Source: Nitrospirota bacterium
Lineage (GTDB): Bacteria > Nitrospirota > Thermodesulfovibrionia > Thermodesulfovibrionales > Magnetobacteriaceae
DNA: 8,194 bases
Assembly: GCA_015233265.1 (NCBI GenBank)
Contig: JADFXZ010000095.1
Span: 1-8,194, forward strand
Reading direction: 5' to 3'
Shown: positions 1 to 5,728 of the stretch, in pieces
Layout: every line of letters begins with the position of its first letter
Position numbering within the stretch: position 1 is the first letter of the stretch
Program-made: the position numbers and the translations under genes
The notes under the pieces: generated by a model
Database searches by the model: none
What the model was told of the DNA's origin: nothing
Seen by the model: only the letters and a program-made list of their open reading frames with translations

Positions 1-879
1 AATCTCCTCTACAGGTCCTTGGTCACCCCTGAGCGCCACTATGGACGCTATCTGAATGGGTTGGAACATGCCGTAGTCGAGATAGCTTTTAATCTTCGTC
101 AGGGCGCCTACGATTTCGCGGTTGCCGCAGCAAAACCCTACGCGCCATCCCGCCATCGAGTAGCTCTTTGACATCGAGAAAAACTCCACGCCTACGTCAA
201 GCGCCCCCTTTGCCTGCAGAAAACTCGGCGCCTTGTAGTCATCAAACACCAAGTCGGCATACGCAAGGTCATGGATTACCATGAGGTCGTTTTCCTTTGC
301 GAAGTCAACCACCTTCTGGAAGAAATCTATGTCCACCACCTCGGTCGTAGGATTGTGGGGGAAGTTGATTATCAGGAGCTTTGGCCGGGGCCATGTGTTT
401 TTATATGCCTTTTCCATCTCTTCAAAGAAATTAATACCGGGGCCGATGGGGATATTTCTCACCTGACCGCCCGCGATTATCACGCTATAGGGGTGAATCG
501 GATACGCCGGAGTTGGCGTAAGGGCAACATCCTGCGGCTCTATCATGGCCAGAATCAGGTGGCTCATGCCCTCCTTTACACCTATTGTGACAACGGCGTT
601 TTCGTCCGGGTTGAGGCTGACTCCGTAGCGTCTGTCGTACCACTCGCAGATAGCCATTCTCAGCTGAGTGATTCCACGGGAGGCCGAGTACATGTGATTT
701 TTCGGATTCTTCGCCGCCTCGCGCAGCTTATCGATGATGTGCGGCGGTGTTGGCAGGTCTGGATTGCCCATGCCGAGGTCAATGATGTCCTCACCGCGGC
801 GTCTTGCCTCCATTTTCAGATTATTCACTATGGCAAAGACATACGGCGGCAGTCTTTTTATCCTGTTAAATTCAAACAT
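1..879 (-). CDS. alaC: AlaC-type class I/II aminotransferase (alanine transaminase / LL-diaminopimelate aminotransferase-like), 3' end missing
   Basis: A cytoplasmic PLP-dependent fold-type I aminotransferase, open for 293 codons from the ATG at 879-877 to the window edge. The family is about 400 residues long, so roughly the last quarter is missing. Seen directly: an N-terminus starting MFEFNRIKRLPPYVFA, the typical beginning of AlaC/DapL-like proteins; GMGNPDLPTP at about 36-45; the NPT cofactor-binding Asn at N176; D204 and Y207 in HDLAYADL; the Schiff-base lysine K238 in SMSKSYSMAGWR; and KSYLDYGMFQPIQ near 264-275, very like E. coli AlaC. Known for the family: transfer of an amino group between glutamate and pyruvate, though close relatives are often labelled LL-diaminopimelate aminotransferase, and the substrate cannot be settled here. 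It is transcribed divergently from the spermidine-synthase-like gene. No normally spaced Shine-Dalgarno is seen; AGGGG sits only one base before the ATG. Confidence 0.9.
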   Translation of the reverse strand, partial: MFEFNRIKRLPPYVFAIVNNLKMEARRRGEDIIDLGMGNPDLPTPPHIIDKLREAAKNPKNHMYSASRGITQLRMAICEWYDRRYGVSLNPDENAVVTIGVKEGMSHLILAMIEPQDVALTPTPAYPIHPYSVIIAGGQVRNIPIGPGINFFEEMEKAYKNTWPRPKLLIINFPHNPTTEVVDIDFFQKVVDFAKENDLMVIHDLAYADLVFDDYKAPSFLQAKGALDVGVEFFSMSKSYSMAGWRVGFCCGNREIVGALTKIKSYLDYGMFQPIQIASIVALRGDQGPVEEI

Positions 880-885
880 GCCCCT

Positions 886-910
886 ATTATACAACAAGGG
901 CTTCATTATA
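886..910 (-). promoter_or_regulatory. Two candidate -10 boxes upstream of the aminotransferase gene
   Basis: On the minus strand two perfect TATAAT hexamers occur at 910-905 and 891-886. The nearer one would place transcription initiation within a base or two of the ATG at 879, giving a leaderless or almost leaderless mRNA; the farther one would give a leader of about 19 bases. Neither has a convincing -35 hexamer at 16-18 bases, so the call rests on the -10 matches alone. Confidence 0.4.
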
Positions 911-999
911 TGGAATGAATTTTTTTAGTTTTTTTTTGAGCCGCCCTGCCGTCTCAATTTATTTTGACGCGGTCCTGGGAGCTCACGCGAGGAAACTAT

Positions 1000-1027
1000 T
1001 TGACGAAACAAGACTGTTTGGCATAAT
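1000..1027 (+). promoter_or_regulatory. Sigma-70 type promoter of the spermidine-synthase-like gene
   Basis: TTGACG (1000-1005) and CATAAT (1022-1027) are separated by 16 bases, each matching the vegetative consensus at five of six positions. Initiation would fall near 1034, inside the 18-base motif 1028-1045 that recurs upstream of the thiolase gene, giving a leader of about 20 bases before the ATG at 1054. Confidence 0.6.
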
Positions 1028-1045
1028 ATTACGGCAGTGCGGTAT
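1028..1045 (+). repeat. 18-base motif, copy 1 (recurs at 5623-5640)
   Basis: ATTACGGCAGTGCGGTAT matches ATTACGGGAGTGCGGCAT at 5623-5640 in 16 of 18 positions. Both copies lie on the plus strand directly downstream of a candidate promoter, about where transcription would begin. A shared operator, a common 5' UTR element or chance are all possible; nothing else in the flanks is similar. Confidence 0.45.
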
Positions 1046-1053
1046 ATATTGAT

Positions 1054-1845
1054 ATGAATAATCGGGAAGTCCTATATTTATTAAAGCGCGAGATTAACAG
1101 CATGATGGTCACAAGGGACAAAGGCATCGTCACCTTGTGGTGTCCGCTGAACACAAGGCAGTCCGAGGCCGACCTCGAAAATCCCTATTTGCCTATGCTT
1201 GAGTATGCCAGGTATTGCCTGTGCGTCCTCTTATTTGTACCGGTGCCGCAGCGCGTACTGGTAATTGGTCTTGGCGGGGGGACAATCCCCACGGCCATCT
1301 CCAAAGCGGCCGAGGGGGCTGTCATAGATGTCGTGGAGATTGACGCCGAGGTTGCGGACATTGCAAAGAATTTTTTTCACTTCAACCTATCAAGCCGCCT
1401 GAGGCTCTTTATAGATGACGGCGCTTCCTTCATCAAGGAATCGACTATCCCCTATGACATTATTATCTTAGACGCCTACACGGGGGCACACCTGTCGGAG
1501 TCAATCTATTCGGAGACGTTTTATGCCGACGTATCGCGCTGCCTTACAGAAAACGGTATTGTGGCAGTCAATATAATCACTGGAAATAGGGCATTATACA
1601 GGAAAAATCTCAGGCTCATACACGGGGCATTTGAAAGTGTATCGACGTTGGATTGCATGGGGTCAAGCAATACTGTGATCTTTGCCAGCAAAAAAAAGGT
1701 ACAAAAGTCCAGCTTATATGACAATGCCGAACTGGTCGAGCCTAAGCTCCCCGCTGGCTTTTACCCATCGGGGCTTATCGAGCAGTTTCGGGGTGTGTCG
1801 CTGCTGGAGAGGGTAGCGTGGCGGCTGAATAACCCTGAGAGCTGA
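1054..1845 (+). CDS. Spermidine-synthase-like protein (class I SAM-dependent methyltransferase fold)
   Basis: A 263-residue cytoplasmic protein of the polyamine synthase (PABS) superfamily. Seen: the nucleotide-binding loop VLVIGLGGGT at residues 70-77; VVEID with the acidic ribose-binding residue E95; DDG at 121-123; and YDIIILDAY at 134-142 with D140 at the place of the catalytic Asp of SpeE. The rest follows the compact homologue pattern, with a short N-terminal strand region and a C-terminal tail. Odd points: true spermidine synthases have GGGDGG in the first loop and a D-x-x-D-P motif after the catalytic Asp, whereas this protein has GGGTIP and DAYTGAH. Cofactor binding is therefore well supported but polyamine synthesis is not. 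The ATG start fits the homologue N-terminus and the promoter, although no Shine-Dalgarno is evident. It stands alone, and no terminator is visible after it. Confidence 0.85.
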   Translation: MNNREVLYLLKREINSMMVTRDKGIVTLWCPLNTRQSEADLENPYLPMLEYARYCLCVLLFVPVPQRVLVIGLGGGTIPTAISKAAEGAVIDVVEIDAEVADIAKNFFHFNLSSRLRLFIDDGASFIKESTIPYDIIILDAYTGAHLSESIYSETFYADVSRCLTENGIVAVNIITGNRALYRKNLRLIHGAFESVSTLDCMGSSNTVIFASKKKVQKSSLYDNAELVEPKLPAGFYPSGLIEQFRGVSLLERVAWRLNNPES

Positions 1846-1871
1846 CCATCTGCAAACAACCGGTGCACCTG

Positions 1872-1890
1872 CCAAATCACCACTATTTGG
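1872..1890. promoter_or_regulatory. Dyad CCAAAT-N7-ATTTGG, candidate enhancer-binding site
   Basis: CCAAAT (1872-1877) and ATTTGG (1885-1890) are perfect inverted half-sites around 7 bases. The centre is about 123 bases before the predicted start of the sigma-54 transcript near 2004, which suits an upstream activator site. As RNA it could also be a weak hairpin ending the preceding gene, but no T-tract follows. Confidence 0.35.
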
Positions 1891-1906
1891 GAATATTATG
1901 CCTCAG

Positions 1907-1923
1907 CAGGAATTTATTTCCTG
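1907..1923. promoter_or_regulatory. Perfect dyad CAGGAA-N5-TTCCTG
   Basis: CAGGAA (1907-1912) and TTCCTG (1918-1923) are exact inverted half-sites with a 5-base loop. The centre lies about 89 bases upstream of the predicted sigma-54 start, within the usual range of enhancer-binding-protein sites. It could equally be a small RNA hairpin. Confidence 0.4.
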
Positions 1924-1955
1924 TTCCATATCTTGCAAAAAAGGCGGCAACGCGG

Positions 1956-1980
1956 CCAGGGCAGCAGTTCCTGCCCTTGG
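1956..1980 (+). other. GC-rich hairpin overlapping the -24 element
   Basis: CCAGGGCAG (1956-1964) pairs with CTGCCCTTGG (1971-1980) in 9 base pairs with one bulged T and a 6-base loop. There is no T-tract, so it is not a normal terminator. Its 3' arm runs into the GG of the sigma-54 promoter. Confidence 0.45.
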
Positions 1981-1993
1981 CATGATATATGCA
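1978..1993 (+). promoter_or_regulatory. Sigma-54 (RpoN) type promoter of the small His/Ser-rich gene
   Basis: TGGCATGATATATGCA agrees with the -24/-12 consensus (TGGCACG, four bases, TTGCA) at all but two informative positions. The invariant GG (1979-1980) and GC (1991-1992) are exactly 12 bases apart. Initiation is predicted near 2004, giving a leader of about 50 bases. The dyads at 1872-1890 and 1907-1923 would be the activator sites. No comparable sigma-70 pair is seen for this gene. Confidence 0.6.
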
Positions 1994-2053
1994 TTAACCA
2001 ATAGTGGATGTGCGAAGGCATATAGAATCAATAACAAACGGAGGTAATATATA

Positions 2054-2215
2054 ATGGTATCATCGGTAAGCGCTCAGCCAAACCCATACGCGGCTCATCA
2101 GAGCCACAGCGGCAAGCACAAGCATCCGCATTCAAGCGCCGGGCAGGTTCAGGCCCCTACGAGCACCAACGGCTCAAATACCTCTTCTTCTAACTCGTTA
2201 CACATAACCGTTTAG
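2054..2215 (+). CDS. Small His/Ser-rich protein of unknown function (53 aa)
   Basis: A 53-codon gene from ATG 2054 to TAG 2213-2215 that I do not recognise as a named family. Support for translation: a strong Shine-Dalgarno GGAGGT (2040-2045) nine bases before the ATG, a near-consensus sigma-54 promoter about 60 bases upstream, and a rho-independent terminator about 50 bases after the stop. The protein has 13 serines, 6 histidines and no cysteine. Five of the histidines lie within residues 15-26, around GKHKHPH, and the C-terminal half is a Ser/Thr/Asn-rich run ending in LHITV. There is no signal peptide or membrane segment; it looks mainly disordered. The His cluster could bind a metal ion, but that is inference. 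The gene sits just before the polysaccharide genes and is not co-directional-operonic with them because of the terminator. Confidence 0.65.
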   Translation: MVSSVSAQPNPYAAHQSHSGKHKHPHSSAGQVQAPTSTNGSNTSSSNSLHITV

Positions 2216-2262
2216 GTGGAAGCGGCACAAAATAATATTAATTCTCCGTTGACATGCACCAC

Positions 2263-2298
2263 AAAGGGTTCCAAGACATCTTTGGAGCCCTTTTAATA
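2263..2298 (+). terminator. Rho-independent terminator of the small gene
   Basis: A 12-base-pair stem pairs 2263-2274 with 2282-2293 (one G-U pair) around a 7-base loop. A run of four T (2291-2294, partly in the stem) and then AAT follow. It lies 47 bases past the stop codon and closes the small-gene unit. Confidence 0.75.
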
Positions 2299-2341
2299 CT
2301 TATTTATAATCCAATATCGAAACAAGGGTTTTATATACCGC

Positions 2342-2370
2342 TTTACAGACGCGGGTCATTCTGGTAGAAT
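2342..2370 (+). promoter_or_regulatory. Sigma-70 type promoter of the polysaccharide gene pair
   Basis: TTTACA (2342-2347) and TAGAAT (2365-2370), each five of six consensus positions, are 17 bases apart, with initiation near 2377. The -10 overlaps an alternative sigma-54 reading (2362-2376), so which factor uses this site is open. Confidence 0.55.
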
Positions 2371-2376
2371 AATTGC
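2362..2376 (+). promoter_or_regulatory. Alternative sigma-54 type promoter, overlapping the sigma-70 -10 box
   Basis: TGGTAGAATAATTGC has the GG (2363-2364) and GC (2375-2376) at the exact 12-base interval and a perfect TTGC. The -24 part departs from TGGCACG at three positions. If used, the transcript would begin near 2388. It is weaker than the site at 1978-1993. Confidence 0.35.
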
Positions 2377-2428
2377 GGCAATAAAAAAAGCGGCACAACG
2401 CCGCAAGTGCCGCGCATCGAGGAGCCGC
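2373..2428 (+). promoter_or_regulatory. GC-rich leader with competing hairpins before the glycosidase gene
   Basis: Two GCGGC copies (2375-2379, 2390-2394) face three GCCGC copies (2400-2404, 2409-2413, 2424-2428). Mutually exclusive stems follow: TTGCGGC with GCCGCAA (2400-2406), GCGGCAC (2390-2396) with GTGCCGC (2407-2413), or the short 2390-2394/2400-2404 pair. The last GCCGC touches the Shine-Dalgarno GAGGAG (2419-2424) and the GTG start, so a free GCGGC could block ribosome loading. No known riboswitch class is recognised. Confidence 0.4.
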
Positions 2429-4018
2429 GTGAAGATTTTCTTTTTGTCATTAGTTATACTGCTTGCAATAGTCTTGGCATATGTGCCGCAGCCGAGGGCA
2501 GCCCCCCTGCCAATGCCTCCAGTTGCCGATGATATCCATGTGAAAATTATGGAGTTTAAAGGGATGCTGTCGCGGCAGACTGATAAGGAGAAGATCAAAA
2601 AGGCCATTGAAATAGACAGGAAATCCAAGGAGGCATTCGACAGCGGAAACCCCGCCCTCACACTAAAGCTCATAAGCGCCGGGATTGCCTATTTAAAGGG
2701 CAATGACGCCGCTAATGCCGTCAATATTGACGCGCTTATCAACGCAGCTGGCGCCGCAGCTGATGCCCCCTTATCAGGCAGGTTCAATCACCTCTACGCC
2801 GATTCTCCTTTTGGAATCCTCGGCCCGTATGAGTACTGGATGGCTTCCCCCGAGGTTGCCTCAAAAGAAGCAATCAACACTATGCTTTTAGACTTGGGGG
2901 CAAAGTGGGTTGCCGAACTGCCCTTTGAGCTGAAAAATCTCCCCCGTGATATAAATATCTACACAAGGGTCGGCACTTTCCCAGGTCTCTTCCCACCCAA
3001 TATCGACTATGACCGGTATATACCGCTTTTGAAAAATCAAGTTGCCTCCTTTAAAGACAGGGTGAAGTACTACGAAATAGACACTGAGCCGTTGGGGAAG
3101 TTTTCAGGCTGGGACGGCAATGCCGTGAAATATGCGGTGTTTCTAAAGAGGTCCTATGGGGTAATCAAGTCCGTCTGTCCGGAGTGTTATGTAGTGCTTG
3201 GGGGGCTGCCGGGTGCTGGGGTTGCCGCCTCGCCAAGTGACGCTAATAGCAGATTCTTACATGAAATATTAAAAGACGGTGCCAGCTCTGGTAAATTGTT
3301 TGATGTATTTGCCTTTAAACAACACTTCCACGGCCTCAAGGACTACAGGATAATAAAGAGCCGTTTAGATGTATATAGAAAGATACTCTCTGACTACGGC
3401 GTCAATATCGACAAGATGCCGGTATTTTTAGAGACCGCTCTGTATGACGGCACCCCGCGCGCCCGGGAGTTTACGCTGCCCCCCCAGACAGAGACAGACC
3501 AGGCCATAGGCGTTGTAAAGACTTACGTCTATGCCATTTCTATTGGAATAACAAGGGTTTACTGGAACGGTGTTATGGAGCTTTATAAATTCGGCGGCAA
3601 TCCCTATGACCCCTTTAACTTCTATGCCCTTGTCAATAATAAGAAAAACGACGGCAACAGCCATAAAAAACTTGCCTACTATACGTATAAGAAGATGGTT
3701 GAAACACTCGAAGGCTCGAACTGGAAACTGACTGAAACCATCAGGGACTCGGACGGCGTGTTTATCTGCAGATTCTTAAAAGGCGGCAGGCACATATGGG
3801 TGGTCTGGAGCGATAATCAGCAGGCCACGCCCGTAACTCTTAATCTTGCCGCCGCGTCGAAAGTCAACATAACGATGTCAGTCCCTAAGGTATTTTCTGG
3901 CAAGCAGATTGCTGACTATGACAGCGCATTTGTAACCACAGCCGCCGCCACAGACGACACTGGAGATTTAACCATACGGGCAGCTTCGGTACCCGTTTAT
4001 ATAGAAGAGGCCCAATGA
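2429..4018 (+). CDS. Secreted glycoside hydrolase, clan GH-A, GH39/PslG-like
   Basis: A 529-residue exported protein. Residues 1-24 are a Sec signal peptide (K2, a hydrophobic run from 4 to 17, and a likely cut near PRAA). Residues about 30-110 are a charged helical spacer. A TIM-barrel follows from about 122 (LYADSPFG) to 410, and a C-terminal beta-rich accessory domain from about 425 to 529. Barrel residues seen: E220 in EIDTEPLG, the expected acid/base glutamate; E335 in FLETALYDG, the expected nucleophile, 115 residues later; and W379 in YWNGV at the last strand. This pattern is that of GH39 and relatives such as PslG, which trims or releases exopolysaccharide during biosynthesis. The exact family and substrate are inferred. 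The start is GTG, with GAGGAG four bases before it. The O-antigen-ligase-like gene begins 42 bases downstream, so a shared polysaccharide pathway is likely. Confidence 0.75.
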   Translation: MKIFFLSLVILLAIVLAYVPQPRAAPLPMPPVADDIHVKIMEFKGMLSRQTDKEKIKKAIEIDRKSKEAFDSGNPALTLKLISAGIAYLKGNDAANAVNIDALINAAGAAADAPLSGRFNHLYADSPFGILGPYEYWMASPEVASKEAINTMLLDLGAKWVAELPFELKNLPRDINIYTRVGTFPGLFPPNIDYDRYIPLLKNQVASFKDRVKYYEIDTEPLGKFSGWDGNAVKYAVFLKRSYGVIKSVCPECYVVLGGLPGAGVAASPSDANSRFLHEILKDGASSGKLFDVFAFKQHFHGLKDYRIIKSRLDVYRKILSDYGVNIDKMPVFLETALYDGTPRAREFTLPPQTETDQAIGVVKTYVYAISIGITRVYWNGVMELYKFGGNPYDPFNFYALVNNKKNDGNSHKKLAYYTYKKMVETLEGSNWKLTETIRDSDGVFICRFLKGGRHIWVVWSDNQQATPVTLNLAAASKVNITMSVPKVFSGKQIADYDSAFVTTAAATDDTGDLTIRAASVPVYIEEAQ

Positions 4019-4060
4019 GCATGTGCGAATACTTAGTGGGTTGTTGAGAGATAGCGCCTG

Positions 4061-5524
4061 ATGTCCACGAAGGATTACCTCAAAGGAATTCTCCTGCTTG
4101 TTTATCTCAGCTCAAACGCTGTGCTTTGCGTGATATATCCATTTTATATTGTCATAGCCCTCAACCTGCTTGTGATTTTCACGGTTCTTTTTTCTATTAA
4201 ACCGGCGTGGGGGGTATATCTGCTGATATTTCTTGTGCCAATCTCCAGAGACAGCCTATATTTCGTGTTTACCGGCGAGTGGAATTTCAAGGTAAGTGAC
4301 GCGTATATTAATTTATTGCCGGTGTTTACCCCAGTTTTTCTGTTTACGTGCGTGGGATTTCTACTTCACAAGGGGGCGTCGTTATGGCAATCTGACGACA
4401 AAAGCACGGTAAATTTACTCCTTATCTCGATAGCGGTTTATGCCGCGTTTACACTGTTTTGGACTGAGAACATTCAACACAGCATGTTTCAGTACTACTA
4501 TCTGGTGACGAATATTATGCTGCTAGTGATAATTGTCTCAGCCGTGACCACAGACCAGACTCACAGGATGATAATGTGGGCTGTTGTGTTTTCATGCCTG
4601 TTTGAGGCCGTGATGTCGTATTATTTCAGATTTATTGATACGTCGATATTTGAGCATGAGTTTTTTGAATCAATAGCAATAGGAGGGAGAAACTATGGCG
4701 GCCTCTTGTCTGTCGATGGCTCGCCTGTGCAGGCACACGGGCTGCAGGAGGCGCATGAGACATCGATGCTGATGAATATATTTATGGGCGTATCTGCCGG
4801 CCTTTTTCTGACCGAGAGTGGGTTAAAGAAAAGGATTTTTCTTGTATGTTGTTTCATCTTAGGGCTTTCCGTGCTGATAGGGACAGAAAGCAGGGCAGGG
4901 GCCGCGTCATTTATCCTGATGGGCATGTTTTTTTTATTTTTCCACAATAAAACATCTAGATACTTTGTGACAAGTGCGGCAATATTTCTTTCGGCGCTAC
5001 TAGTCTTTTATGTGGTGCAACAGAAGATATTTTCCGTTCTGGCAGGAAAAGAAGATACTATAATGAGACTGCTGATGCTTGGGGAAAAGGCTGTGGATAC
5101 GGGCGATGTCCTTGACCCCGGATTAACAGTAAAGGAGGGGGCAGGCCCGGGCAGAAGGACTATCTGGGGTGTAGGCTTCACAGGGTTGACCGGCAAGTGG
5201 CCTTTTGGTGTTGGCATCGGAAACTATAAGTATTTCTCAAGGTCGCCTCACGCCCATAGTGTGCCGTTTTCATTTTTATTTGATTTTGGGCTTATTGGGC
5301 TTTCATTGTTTCTCTCTATAGTCTTCGTCACAGCTAAATCCTACATTAAGTTAATACGGTCTCAGCAGACATATATACAAATAATGTCGCTGTGTATAAT
5401 GTCCACCCTTATGGCAATAGTATTTCAGGGATGCTTCGACTTTGATTATACCTATCCACTTTTTTGGCTTTTTGGGGGCATATTGTTTTCCACGCTGAGA
5501 TTAGGCAGCAAGGGCGGTAAATAA
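4061..5524 (+). CDS. O-antigen ligase / Wzy polymerase-like integral membrane protein
   Basis: A 487-residue polytopic inner-membrane protein with about ten or more hydrophobic segments, of the Wzy_C (WaaL/Wzy/exopolysaccharide polymerase) superfamily. Seen: the segment IGTESRAGAASF with R278, at the conserved S-R-x-x motif; then a large non-membrane loop of about 80 residues (roughly 318-400) holding GRRTIWGVG (364-372), PFGVGIGNY, and SPHAHS with H399, the position of the conserved catalytic-site His; then FDFGLIGLSLFL opening the last helices. Known role: joining or polymerising lipid-linked glycan units on the periplasmic face. Whether it is a ligase or a polymerase cannot be told from sequence. 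The ATG has only a weak GAGAG (4046-4050) upstream, and no promoter is seen in the 42-base gap, so it is probably translated from the glycosidase mRNA. Confidence 0.82.
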   Translation: MSTKDYLKGILLLVYLSSNAVLCVIYPFYIVIALNLLVIFTVLFSIKPAWGVYLLIFLVPISRDSLYFVFTGEWNFKVSDAYINLLPVFTPVFLFTCVGFLLHKGASLWQSDDKSTVNLLLISIAVYAAFTLFWTENIQHSMFQYYYLVTNIMLLVIIVSAVTTDQTHRMIMWAVVFSCLFEAVMSYYFRFIDTSIFEHEFFESIAIGGRNYGGLLSVDGSPVQAHGLQEAHETSMLMNIFMGVSAGLFLTESGLKKRIFLVCCFILGLSVLIGTESRAGAASFILMGMFFLFFHNKTSRYFVTSAAIFLSALLVFYVVQQKIFSVLAGKEDTIMRLLMLGEKAVDTGDVLDPGLTVKEGAGPGRRTIWGVGFTGLTGKWPFGVGIGNYKYFSRSPHAHSVPFSFLFDFGLIGLSLFLSIVFVTAKSYIKLIRSQQTYIQIMSLCIMSTLMAIVFQGCFDFDYTYPLFWLFGGILFSTLRLGSKGGK

Positions 5525-5581
5525 TATTCAGGCGTCAGATAATTATAACATATAACTTTGCACACAACACATCCTGCGCAC

Positions 5582-5611
5582 TTGACATAAGACAGGGCAA
5601 TAGACGATATT
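5582..5611 (+). promoter_or_regulatory. Sigma-70 type promoter upstream of the thiolase
   Basis: A perfect TTGACA (5582-5587) is followed after 18 bases by GATATT (5606-5611). A better -10, TATACT, lies at 5614-5619 but is too far from that -35. Initiation would be near 5618-5626, leaving a leader of about 100 bases that contains the recurrent motif, a possible 7-codon ORF and a dyad. Confidence 0.5.
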
Positions 5612-5622
5612 AATATACTAAG

Positions 5623-5640
5623 ATTACGGGAGTGCGGCAT
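5623..5640 (+). repeat. 18-base motif, copy 2 (recurs at 1028-1045)
   Basis: ATTACGGGAGTGCGGCAT lies just downstream of the thiolase promoter, as copy 1 does for the spermidine-synthase-like gene. This copy also contains a GGGAG (5628-5632) and the first two bases of an ATG (5639-5641). Confidence 0.45.
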
Positions 5641-5662
5641 GGGGGGATTTGACGCCATTTAG
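5639..5662 (+). CDS. Possible 7-codon leader ORF before the thiolase
   Basis: ATG at 5639 opens MGGFDAI and stops at TAG 5660-5662. A GGGAG sequence (5628-5632) lies six bases before the ATG, which is good spacing. There is no run of a regulatory amino acid and no clear attenuator, so it may be chance. It is recorded because it sits inside the long leader of a metabolic gene. Confidence 0.15.
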   Translation: MGGFDAI

Positions 5663-5685
5663 CCGCTGAGCCCGGGGAGATTTGC

Positions 5686-5701
5686 GGCATGTGACCATGC
5701 C
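5686..5701. promoter_or_regulatory. Perfect dyad GGCATG-N4-CATGCC before the thiolase Shine-Dalgarno
   Basis: GGCATG (5686-5691) and CATGCC (5696-5701) are exact inverted half-sites around a 4-base centre, 11 bases before the Shine-Dalgarno. It may be an operator for a dimeric regulator, or an RNA hairpin in the leader. GCGGCATG occurs at 5634-5641 as well as at 5684-5691, so a third half-site may exist. Confidence 0.4.
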
Positions 5702-5728
5702 ATAATTAAATAAGGAGGAGAAGGGATT

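Larger units (their letters stand above)
1880..2007. repeat. Imperfect long-range inverted repeat around the sigma-54 promoter
   Basis: CCACTATTTGG (1880-1890) is the reverse complement of CCAATAGTGG (1998-2007) apart from one extra T. The similarity continues loosely inwards to ATGCC (1898-1902) on the left and GGCAT (1979-1983) on the right. It encloses the 1907-1923 dyad and the 1956-1980 hairpin. It could be a pair of regulator sites, the outer stem of a structured RNA, or the ends of a decayed small mobile element; no target-site duplication is apparent. Confidence 0.4.

Noticed and set aside
271..918. Open frame of 215 codons on the plus strand
   Set aside because: It lies opposite the aminotransferase gene, whose protein has clear PLP motifs; the plus-strand product has no recognisable domain or ribosome site.
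2249..2254. TTGACA as a -35 box after the small gene
   Set aside because: No -10 hexamer lies at 16-18 bases, and the following bases form the terminator stem.
2355..2364. GTCATTCTGG shared with 8132-8141, as a dispersed repeat
   Set aside because: Only about ten bases agree and the flanks differ, so two copies are not enough to claim a repeat family.
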